Assembly: GCF_050433125.1 (NCBI RefSeq)
Contig: NZ_JBNPXV010000001.1
Coordinates: 62,001-126,000 of the forward strand
DNA: 64,000 nucleotides
Origin: Roseimarinus sediminis
Lineage (GTDB): Bacteria; Bacteroidota; Bacteroidia; Bacteroidales; Prolixibacteraceae
Reading direction: 5' to 3'
The notes under the pieces are model-generated. The model was given only the letters and a program-made list of their open reading frames with translations. It did no database searches and was not told the DNA's origin. Below are positions 26,894 through 33,833 of the stretch, in pieces (the first letter of the stretch is position 1; each line of letters starts with the position of its first letter). The position numbers and the translations under genes are program-made.

Positions 26894-26958
26894 AGTACTT
26901 ATTTTCAGTGTTTAAAAAACGGACAGACTTGTTTCGTCGTTGTTCATTCTTTCAGTAA

Positions 26959-26966
26959 CAAAGATA
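26959..26966 (-). promoter_or_regulatory. -7 promoter box for mutS
   Basis: Minus-strand TATCTTTG, full match to TAnnTTTG, about 66 bp upstream of the mutS ATG. Confidence 0.45.
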
Positions 26967-27033
26967 ATTGTTTAAACGCGGCATTGAAAAAGCAGTTCGT
27001 TTTGAATCCCTGTTTTTATCAACAAAATAAAGC

Positions 27034-27041
27034 TAAATTTG
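27034..27041 (+). promoter_or_regulatory. -7 promoter box for the SDR gene
   Basis: TAAATTTG, full match to TAnnTTTG, about 60 bp upstream of the SDR start at 27102. No spaced -33 element was found. Confidence 0.35.
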
Positions 27042-27101
27042 AGCTCGCCGCTTGAAATAACTTACAAGCTGCAAACATTCTCAATAAAAGGAAGAAAGTA
27101 A

Positions 27102-27836
27102 ATGAAAAAGAAAGTAGCCATTATAAGCGGTTCGGGTAAAGGGATTGGAAAATCGTTGGCCCGGGCTTTCGCTTTGAAGAAATACCATGTGGTGATTGCA
27201 GAAATTGATCAGGAAAGCGGCAGGGAAACGATGGATGAGCTGCTTGAGGCCGGCGAATCGGCACGCTTTATTAAAACCGATGTTTCAAAAGTAAGCGACA
27301 TTGAAAGCATGGTTGCGAAAACCATCGAACAGTTTGGCCGTATCGACGTGCTGATCAACAATGCCGGCTTGTCGGAGTTCACCAATATTTTTGAGATAAA
27401 TGAAGAACAATGGGACCGGGTGCTGAACACCAACCTGAAAAGCGTCTTTTTCGCATCGCGCGAAGTGGCACGCCACATGAAGGAAAAGGGAGGCAGCATC
27501 ATCAATATCGCCTCCACCAGGGCCATCATGTCGGAGCCCAACAGCGAAGCCTATGCTGCATCGAAGGGAGGAATTCTGGGACTGACCCATGCACTGGCGG
27601 CATCGCTCAGCGAGCATCGCATTACGGTCAATGCCATATTGCCCGGATGGATAGCCAACGAGAAATACGATGAGCTGCGACCAAAAGATCATGATCAGCA
27701 TTTTTCAAAGCGGGTGGGCAAACCCGAGGACATTGCCCGTGCCTGCCTCTTTCTGGCCGATCCGCAGAACAATTTCATCACCGGTTCGCAGCTTGTTATC
27801 GACGGGGGCATGACCCGTAAAATGATCTACGAATAA
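27102..27836 (+). CDS. short-chain dehydrogenase/reductase
   Basis: A 244-aa NAD(P)-dependent oxidoreductase of the classical SDR family. It has the cofactor loop SGSGKGIGKS at residues 9-18, NNAG near residue 86, catalytic Ser in INIASTRA, and the YxxxK pair in EAYAASKGG. The C-terminal SQLVIDGGMTR is standard. The family includes FabG-like and sugar dehydrogenases, and the substrate cannot be told from sequence. It converges with a small membrane-protein gene 11 bp further on. Confidence 0.9.
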   Translation: MKKKVAIISGSGKGIGKSLARAFALKKYHVVIAEIDQESGRETMDELLEAGESARFIKTDVSKVSDIESMVAKTIEQFGRIDVLINNAGLSEFTNIFEINEEQWDRVLNTNLKSVFFASREVARHMKEKGGSIINIASTRAIMSEPNSEAYAASKGGILGLTHALAASLSEHRITVNAILPGWIANEKYDELRPKDHDQHFSKRVGKPEDIARACLFLADPQNNFITGSQLVIDGGMTRKMIYE

Positions 27837-27847
27837 ATAAAATAACA

Positions 27848-28201
27848 CTACAGCGATCTGAAAAAAGACACGATCACATTGGTATCGAACCATTCGAGGC
27901 CATAGAGAAAAAACAAAATAAGCAGGGCGAGAAAGAAAAAGACGAAAGCACCTATTTCACGTCCTACAACTTTTTTGCCCGCTCGCATGAATTTATTTCC
28001 TGCTTTGGTGGCCCACTGGTCGATTTTTGAGAACAGCGGATAATAGATCAGCACCACCACGGCCATTCCGATGGCAGTAAACAAATGAGGTGAATAGCTC
28101 CAGCGATAAGTCAGCATGTACTCATCGATCCAGATGGTTAACAAATTGGCCAACAAAATGCCCAGCACCATTACCATTATTTTGAATAGCTTTCGGCCCA
28201 T
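27848..28201 (-). CDS. small integral membrane protein
   Basis: About 117 aa from ATG 28201. Three hydrophobic segments are visible: near residues 5-22, 37-55 and 82-102, the second followed by a basic amphipathic stretch. The frame is open up to 28249 but that would overlap the upstream protease gene by 38 bp, so the later ATG is preferred. It lies 10 bp after the retropepsin-like gene and is probably co-transcribed. No family recognised. Confidence 0.65.
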   Translation of the reverse strand: MGRKLFKIMVMVLGILLANLLTIWIDEYMLTYRWSYSPHLFTAIGMAVVVLIYYPLFSKIDQWATKAGNKFMRAGKKVVGREIGAFVFFFLALLILFFLYGLEWFDTNVIVSFFRSL

Positions 28202-28211
28202 CTCATTCGCT

Positions 28212-28649
28212 TTAAATAGTAAACAGCAATTCCATGCGTTCGAAATCAATCACTGCTTTATGTGAAAGCAGAAAATCGCTTCCCAGCAGACCAACAATCT
28301 GCTCATTGGCATAGCTTTTATAAAGTGCATTGATGTGCTTCAGATCGATGATGGCTACAGGCCAGCTTTTCATTTCAAGCGCACCAAAACGAACACGGTG
28401 CAACACCCCGGTATTTGTTTCAATATGACCTTCGCCAATGCCGGCCGATCGCACCTCGGTTTCGGGGTCTGAAACAGCATGGTAAAGATGGTTGAGATTC
28501 CCATCGAACACGGTTCTTGAGGCACCTGTATCAATGGTCCATTTTCCGCTTTCATTGTTATCAAAAAGCGAATCAACCAACAGGTGATAATTTTCTTTCT
28601 CGAGCGCTACCAGCTGCAAGGGAATACTGACTCTTGTCCTTCGTTTCAT
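28212..28649 (-). CDS. retropepsin-like aspartic protease family protein
   Basis: A 145-aa protein with a single clan AA active-site signature, WTIDTGASRTVFD, near residues 36-48, followed by the hydrophobic-hydrophobic-Gly element LLGSDFL near residue 120, which is the usual second landmark of the retropepsin fold. As a one-domain protein it would need to dimerise. It has no signal peptide. Substrate unknown. It is paired with a small membrane-protein gene. Confidence 0.8.
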   Translation of the reverse strand: MKRRTRVSIPLQLVALEKENYHLLVDSLFDNNESGKWTIDTGASRTVFDGNLNHLYHAVSDPETEVRSAGIGEGHIETNTGVLHRVRFGALEMKSWPVAIIDLKHINALYKSYANEQIVGLLGSDFLLSHKAVIDFERMELLFTI

Positions 28650-28661
28650 GGTTTACGAAGA

Positions 28662-28687
28662 TAAAAAAAAGCACGCCGAAGCGTGCC
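28662..28687 (-). terminator. terminator after the CnaB/carboxypeptidase-like gene
   Basis: GCACGC-CGAA-GCGTGC hairpin, symmetric, followed on the minus strand by eight T. It separates the 28727-29077 gene from the retropepsin gene. Confidence 0.85.
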
Positions 28688-28726
28688 TGAGTTGAGAAAA
28701 TATCTGGTAATCGTGTGAGATTCGGA

Positions 28727-29077
28727 TTATTCGCCCTGAGCAAGTTGAATCTTTAATTCATGCAACTCATTGTTTCTGACATCGATATTCTGAGTTAACA
28801 CTTCCTTGTAAGAGATCATCTCAACATTTAGCTTGTATTTTCCGGGTTGCAGCTTACTGAATTCGAAGTTGCCTTCGAAGTCGGTATAACATACCGTTTC
28901 GGTTCCATGCAGCTTCACTGCAACACCTACGAGTTCTTCACCGGTTAATTGATCAATTACTTTTCCGCTTAATACGCTTTCCACCATTGGAGTATTATCT
29001 TCTGTTTTTGTTTTTTTCTCAGCAAAAACAGGGGCAATCATCATTAGAGCCAAAGCGATCAATGCTATTTTTTTCAT
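28727..29077 (-). CDS. secreted single-domain carboxypeptidase-regulatory-like protein
   Basis: A 116-aa exported protein. The signal peptide MKKIALIALALMMIAPVFA is followed by a short charged linker and one beta-sandwich domain of the CarboxypepD_reg/CnaB type: LSGKVIDQLTGEELVGVAVKL, YTDFEGNFEFSKLQPGKYKLNV and a conserved closing strand. In Bacteroidota this module usually stands at the front of TonB-dependent receptors. Here it stands alone, so a small periplasmic or surface adaptor role is possible. It is flanked by a terminator downstream. Confidence 0.8.
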   Translation of the reverse strand: MKKIALIALALMMIAPVFAEKKTKTEDNTPMVESVLSGKVIDQLTGEELVGVAVKLHGTETVCYTDFEGNFEFSKLQPGKYKLNVEMISYKEVLTQNIDVRNNELHELKIQLAQGE

Positions 29078-29343
29078 TTGTTTTTCTTCTTTTAGTACAC
29101 TCCAAAAGTACGTCAGCCATGTTAACTGATCATTAGCACTGGATTATAAATGATTTATCCAATTGTTAGCTCATGCGAGTCAATGTTAATTAATTATGAA
29201 TACAAATTACTTTAATAAAGGAACTAAAATAAGCGCTTACAAGACTGGCTAATAACAGCTTAAAACCATAACTTGTACCTGAATTTTCCTTTCATTGAAA
29301 GTTGGCATATGTTACCTGAAAGGTCACCAAATACAAAAAGAGA

Positions 29344-30048
29344 ATGAAGAACGGACTGCTGACAATGGCTGATGATTTTCTTTCACTGATTTATCCAAGG
29401 TTGTGCATTTGCTGTGACATGCCGCTGGTTAAACAGGAAAAGATTCTTTGCACCAAATGTACGCTCGACCTGCCACGTACCCACTACCATCTGCTTCCCG
29501 ACAATCCGGTTGAGCAGCTTTTCTGGGGAAGAACGCGCCTTGAAAAAGCCACTTCCTATTTTCTTTTTCAGAAAGGAAGCCGTTACCAGAAACTCTTGCA
29601 CTACCTGAAATACAAAGGATTCAGAACCATTGGCAGCGAGCTGGGAAAGCGTTTTGGTGCCGAATTGATGCAAAACAGCTACTTCGACGAGGCTGATGTA
29701 CTGGTGCCCGTTCCCTTGCATCCCAAAAAAGAAAGAAAACGCGGCTACAACCAGAGTCTGGCCATTGCCGAAGGACTGGCCCTGCAGCTGCACAAACCCA
29801 TCAGCCACAAAAACCTTTACCGAAAACACAGCAGTGAAACACAGACCCGCAAGGGCCGTTATGAAAGGTGGGAGAACGTCAGTGAGCTGTTCGACCTGCA
29901 TGAGCCCGAAGAATTTGCGGGAAAACACGTGTTGCTGATCGACGATGTAGTCACTACCGGATCGACCCTCGAAGCCTGTGCAGCCACCCTGCATCGTTGC
30001 AATCAATGTAAAGTGAGCATTGCCACTTTAGCTTTTGCTTCGATCTGA
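29344..30048 (+). CDS. ComF family phosphoribosyltransferase-like protein
   Basis: A 234-aa protein of the ComF/GntX family. The N-terminal zinc-binding part has CICC and CTKC pairs (about residues 20-40). The C-terminal phosphoribosyltransferase domain has the PRPP motif VLLIDDVVTTGST near residues 198-210 and the block VPVPLHPKKERKRGYNQS. In naturally competent bacteria ComF helps DNA uptake; here the role is not established. An ATG at 29365 is an alternative start. The start of the next gene follows after 14 bp. Confidence 0.9.
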   Translation: MKNGLLTMADDFLSLIYPRLCICCDMPLVKQEKILCTKCTLDLPRTHYHLLPDNPVEQLFWGRTRLEKATSYFLFQKGSRYQKLLHYLKYKGFRTIGSELGKRFGAELMQNSYFDEADVLVPVPLHPKKERKRGYNQSLAIAEGLALQLHKPISHKNLYRKHSSETQTRKGRYERWENVSELFDLHEPEEFAGKHVLLIDDVVTTGSTLEACAATLHRCNQCKVSIATLAFASI

Positions 30049-30062
30049 TTATTTTTGCAGCG

Positions 30063-30452
30063 ATGGCAAAAAAGAAATTTGAAGTTGAAATGTACAGTTA
30101 TGGTGAATATGCACCATGGGACCGGAACAGCAAAGCCATTCCGAAGCTACTGTCGATAAAAAACACAATTGAAGCCGAAAGCGGAACCGAATTTGGCTAT
30201 GTGCTCAGAATTAAAAAGGCCAAAGGCAAACGCATCGATTTCAGGATTGACCACCCGCCTTTTCGGGATGAAAGCGGAAAAGTGAGCCCGCCTTTTACGG
30301 GCCAGGTTTTCATTAACAGCAATACTTACGAATTCTTTCTGGGCGATTGTGTGTGGGCACCTGTCGATGATAAAATGGGAAACTGGACCATGACCACCAA
30401 AATTGAAGGTGAAATCGTTGCACAAAAAACGCTGCGGCTCGTTCCCAAATAA
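30063..30452 (+). CDS. DUF3859-like protein
   Basis: A 129-aa soluble protein without a signal peptide. The pattern GYVLRIKKAKGKRIDFRIDHP, FTGQVFINS and GNWTMTTKIEG recalls the DUF3859 family, of unknown function, which I recognise only from memory. It follows comF by 14 bp, so the two probably share a transcript, and is followed by a bidirectional terminator. Confidence 0.7.
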   Translation: MAKKKFEVEMYSYGEYAPWDRNSKAIPKLLSIKNTIEAESGTEFGYVLRIKKAKGKRIDFRIDHPPFRDESGKVSPPFTGQVFINSNTYEFFLGDCVWAPVDDKMGNWTMTTKIEGEIVAQKTLRLVPK

Positions 30453-30457
30453 GAAAA

Positions 30458-30497
30458 ACGAGGGCATGCCTTCCGACACGCCCTCGTTCTTTTATTT
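30458..30497. terminator. bidirectional terminator between DUF3859-like gene and queA
   Basis: AACGAGGGC and GCCCTCGTT pair around a 14-nt loop. T-rich sequence follows on the plus strand and A-rich sequence precedes it, so it can serve both convergent genes. Confidence 0.8.
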
Positions 30498-30510
30498 CGA
30501 ATGCAATATA

Positions 30511-31560
30511 TCAAATAATAAGCATGGCATCACCATAGGTACCAAAACGGTATTTCTCCTTAATCGCTTCCTTGTAGGCTTCCATTAAAAAGTCGTAACC
30601 AGCAAAACTTGCCACCATCATCAACAGGGTTGATAAAGGAAGATGGAAATTAGAGATCATGCAGTTGGCAACGCTGAATTCATAAGGCGGAAAAATAAAT
30701 TTATTGGTCCATCCTTCGTAGGGCTTTAACTCACCTGCAGTCGACACCGAGCTCTCGAGTGTACGCATTACGGTGGTTCCAACGGCACAAACGTTTTTCT
30801 TCCTGCTTCTTGCACTGTTTACAACATTACAGGCTTCCTCGTTGATCCAGATTTGCTCCGAATCCATCTTATGCTTGGTCAGATCTTCAACATCGACACT
30901 TCTGAAATTACCCAGGCCCACATGGAGGGTGATGTAGGCAAATTCGGTTCCCCGTATTTCGAGTCTTTTCAACAATTCCCTGCTGAAGTGCAGTCCTGCA
31001 GTAGGTGCAGCCACTGCTCCCTCGTGTTTTGCGAAGATTGTCTGATAGCGTTCCTTATCATCGGCTTCTACGGGTCGCTCAATGAATTTAGGCAGCGGTG
31101 TTTCGCCAAGACTGTAAAGGGTCTTTTTAAAATCGTCGTAAGGGCCGTCGTACAAAAAGCGGAGCGTACGACCACGCGAGGTGGTGTTATCAATTACTTC
31201 GGCCACCAAAGTATCATCCTCGCCAAAGTAAAGTTTGTTGCCAATTCTAATTTTTCTGGCAGGATCAACCAACACATCCCATAAACGCTGCTCGCGATTG
31301 AGCTCACGTAAAAGAAAAACCTCGATCTCGGCACCTGTTTTTTCCTTGTTACCATACAAGCGGGCTGGAAAAACCTTGGTGTCGTTAAAAATAAAAACAT
31401 CTCCATCGTCGAAATAATCGATGAGATCTTTGAACAACCTGTGTTCGATTTTCCGGGTTTCACGGTTCAACACCATCATACGACTTTCGTCGCGGTGATG
31501 CGTCGGATGTAGTGCAATTAATTCCTCTGGTAATTTAAACTTAAACTTTGATAGCTTCAT
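30511..31560 (-). CDS. queA: tRNA preQ1(34) S-adenosylmethionine ribosyltransferase-isomerase
   Basis: Transfers and isomerises the ribosyl part of SAM onto preQ1 at tRNA position 34 in queuosine synthesis. The protein from ATG 31560 is 349 aa, the family's length. Conserved blocks are FKLPEELIALHPTHHRDESRMMVL at the start, DVFIFNDTKVFPARLYG, the KHEGAVAAPTAGLHFS segment and ISNFHLPLSTLLMMVASF near the end. An upstream in-frame ATG at 31611 would add 17 unconserved residues. It belongs to the truB-queA group typical of Bacteroidota, here with a 190-bp gap between the two. Confidence 0.95.
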   Translation of the reverse strand: MKLSKFKFKLPEELIALHPTHHRDESRMMVLNRETRKIEHRLFKDLIDYFDDGDVFIFNDTKVFPARLYGNKEKTGAEIEVFLLRELNREQRLWDVLVDPARKIRIGNKLYFGEDDTLVAEVIDNTTSRGRTLRFLYDGPYDDFKKTLYSLGETPLPKFIERPVEADDKERYQTIFAKHEGAVAAPTAGLHFSRELLKRLEIRGTEFAYITLHVGLGNFRSVDVEDLTKHKMDSEQIWINEEACNVVNSARSRKKNVCAVGTTVMRTLESSVSTAGELKPYEGWTNKFIFPPYEFSVANCMISNFHLPLSTLLMMVASFAGYDFLMEAYKEAIKEKYRFGTYGDAMLII

Positions 31561-31752
31561 CTGTTTACTATTTTGATCAATAATAAGCCGTACAACAAAG
31601 CTGCCGGCCATCGATTAAGGCGCACACCTACAATCATTTATTATTTCTGATTGAACTGTTTCACCAATGCACACCCATCATTTTTTGTCTCTCTTTTACA
31701 AGTGCTTAAGAAAGTTCACTGAGTCGCCTTATACGACACAAAAACAAAAAGG

Positions 31753-32457
31753 TTACAAAAGTGCTAATTTTTTTTCAAAAATATCTACACTCCAGGCCTC
31801 ATCTAGCTGATAGTCACCGATACGGGTACGCCGCAAACCAATCAGATAGGCTCCACTGTTAAGTTGAAGTCCAATATCGCGTGCCAGTGAGCGAACATAG
31901 GTTCCCTTACCACAACGGATTCTGATTTCCAGCTCCGGCAATTCAAAACGCAGCACTTCGATTTCGTGAACAACAATTCGGCGTGCTTTCAGCTCCAGTT
32001 CTTCACCCTGCCGGGCATAGTTAAATGCACGTTTCCCGTTGACCTTAATGGCCGAAAACACCGGAGGCACCTGATCGATTTCGCCTATAAATCCTTTTAA
32101 TACAGAATCAACAAGCCCGGAGGTAATATGTTCTGTCGGATAGCTTGCGTCTTCTTCGCTTTCGAGATCGTACGACGGGGTACTTGCTCCCAGTTTTATC
32201 AGAGCGACATACTCTTTCTCATCTGCCTGGATGATCTCAATCTTCTTTGTCATTTTACCGGTACACAACACGACCAGTCCGCTTGCTTTGGGATCGAGCG
32301 TTCCGGCATGCCCAACCTTCAGCTTTTTAATGCCCAGTTTGCGGCACAACAGGTAGCGCACCCGGTTCACCACATCAAATGAGGTCCAGTTAAGGGGCTT
32401 ATCAAACAGAAGAATTTCTCCGGAAATAAAATCGCGATCGGCTAAACTTTGATTCAT
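31753..32457 (-). CDS. truB: tRNA pseudouridine(55) synthase
   Basis: Makes pseudouridine 55 in the T loop of tRNAs. The 234-aa protein shows the substrate-entry block LLFDKPLNWTSFDVV near residue 16, the catalytic motif HAGTLDPKASGLVV with the active-site Asp near residue 54, and IRCGKGTYVRSLARDIG near residue 185. It is short like other Bacteroidota TruB proteins, with little of the PUA domain. A TATCTTTG box lies 56 bp upstream. In related genomes uppP usually lies between the DUF3098 gene and truB; it is absent here. Confidence 0.95.
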   Translation of the reverse strand: MNQSLADRDFISGEILLFDKPLNWTSFDVVNRVRYLLCRKLGIKKLKVGHAGTLDPKASGLVVLCTGKMTKKIEIIQADEKEYVALIKLGASTPSYDLESEEDASYPTEHITSGLVDSVLKGFIGEIDQVPPVFSAIKVNGKRAFNYARQGEELELKARRIVVHEIEVLRFELPELEIRIRCGKGTYVRSLARDIGLQLNSGAYLIGLRRTRIGDYQLDEAWSVDIFEKKLALL

Positions 32458-32512
32458 GAATTTACTTGCTGCCAGTGTCTTAAAATAGGTGTATGATAAA
32501 AATTTCAGGCCG

Positions 32513-32520
32513 CAAAGATA
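32513..32520 (-). promoter_or_regulatory. -7 promoter box for truB
   Basis: Minus-strand TATCTTTG, full match to TAnnTTTG, 56 bp before the truB ATG. It suggests truB is transcribed apart from ftsX-DUF3098. Confidence 0.45.
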
Positions 32521-32667
32521 ACAATAAAGGCAACAAGTGCCTAGTGGATAGAAAAATAAACGAAGGGCGCTTAAAGCGCTCTAAAAATAAAAACACCAGC
32601 AGGAAAGAACAAAGCGCTTATAATGAGCAGCAACAAGGCAACAATACGCACAAGCAACAACACTTGC

Positions 32668-32925
32668 CTACTCCGATGTCTTTGGTTTTTTCATGATGGC
32701 ATAAATCTCGAAAAGAAAACCGGCCAGAACAATCATCGGCGCAAGGGTTATACGACGAAAGTTGAATACTTCGGGATTAAACACCTCAGGATCATCACTG
32801 CCACCACCCATCATTAACAAAAAGCCAATAACGATTACAACAAGGCCGATGAGCATCAGTTTATAGTTTTCCCAACCCAGGGCAAATGTTTCTTTTTGAG
32901 GAGTATCGGAATTCTTTTTCGACAT
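32668..32925 (-). CDS. DUF3098 family small membrane protein
   Basis: An 85-aa protein from ATG 32925 with two membrane helices (about residues 22-40 and 60-77) separated by a short loop with MGGGSDDPEVFNPEVF, which is the hallmark of DUF3098. Function unknown; the gene sits directly behind ftsX in many Bacteroidota, as here (29 bp). The frame reaches back to 32958, overlapping ftsX, so the later ATG is preferred. Confidence 0.88.
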   Translation of the reverse strand: MSKKNSDTPQKETFALGWENYKLMLIGLVVIVIGFLLMMGGGSDDPEVFNPEVFNFRRITLAPMIVLAGFLFEIYAIMKKPKTSE

Positions 32926-32954
32926 AACTGTTTTTATTTGAGCTGTAAAAATAA

Positions 32955-33833
32955 TCAATTAAATAATTCATCATAGCGCATGCGCAGGAATTTGTTCACG
33001 GCAAAGAAAGTCGACAACCACGAAATAATAATGCCGAAAATAAAAACCAGGGCAAATACCAGCAAAATTACCTGATTCGACTGGTAGTTGAACAAGTCGG
33101 TAAAATGATGGCGGTACGAGAGCACCAAAAGGGCCAGCAAGCCGTTGGCAAGCAGCGCACCAATCATGCCGTGAAGCAAGGATCGGTTAATAAAGGGCCG
33201 CCGGATGAATGAACGGTTGGCTCCCACCAGTTGCATGGTGTTGATCAGAAAACGTCTCGAATAGATCGACAGGCGAATGGTGTTATTAATTAAAGCCATG
33301 AATATAAGCAACATAACCAGCCCCAATCCCAAAAGGATCAGACTTATTTTTTGTGCATTGTCGTTGATCAGGTTCACCAGGTTGCGCTGGTAAAAAACTT
33401 CTTCAACATTCGTAAACTGAAGAAATTTTTGCTCAAGTGTTGCCAGGCTGTCGTTATGTGTATAGGCCGCATAAAGTTTCACATCGATGGTGGCATTTAG
33501 TGGATTATAGCCTAAAAAGCCTACAAAATCTTCGCCCAGCTCCTCTTTTAGCTGAAGGGCTGCCGTTTCAGAATCGACATACTCGGCCGACTTAACTTCA
33601 GGCTGTGCAGCGAGCAGCTTCTGCAACTGCAGCAAGTCGACATCACGCACCTGTTCGTCAAGCACCAGCGTAAAACCAATGTTTTCGCGGATGTAACGGT
33701 TCAGGTACTGGGCGTTGAATACCATCATCGACAACAGGCCGATCAGAAAAAGCAGCAGGGTAATGCTCAATGTTGAAACAAAATAAGCATTGATCAATCT
33801 CCGCTTCAGCGGCCTTGGGCTTTTATTCTTCAT
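32955..33833 (-). CDS. ftsX: cell division protein FtsX (permease-like)
   Basis: Membrane subunit of the FtsEX complex that links an ABC-type ATPase to peptidoglycan hydrolase control at division. The 292-aa protein has one N-terminal helix (about residues 14-36), an extracellular domain (about 40-160) and three C-terminal helices with the FtsX core from about residue 170 to the end, plus the NKFLRMRYDELF tail. No ftsE is present in this window. It overlaps the yfhO-like gene upstream by 11 bp. Confidence 0.92.
   Translation of the reverse strand: MKNKSPRPLKRRLINAYFVSTLSITLLLFLIGLLSMMVFNAQYLNRYIRENIGFTLVLDEQVRDVDLLQLQKLLAAQPEVKSAEYVDSETAALQLKEELGEDFVGFLGYNPLNATIDVKLYAAYTHNDSLATLEQKFLQFTNVEEVFYQRNLVNLINDNAQKISLILLGLGLVMLLIFMALINNTIRLSIYSRRFLINTMQLVGANRSFIRRPFINRSLLHGMIGALLANGLLALLVLSYRHHFTDLFNYQSNQVILLVFALVFIFGIIISWLSTFFAVNKFLRMRYDELFN

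Noticed and set aside
29383..30006. Long minus-strand frame of 207 codons opposite comF
   Set aside because: It mirrors the comF coding sequence, and its translation lacks any recognisable motif, whereas comF has zinc and PRPP motifs.
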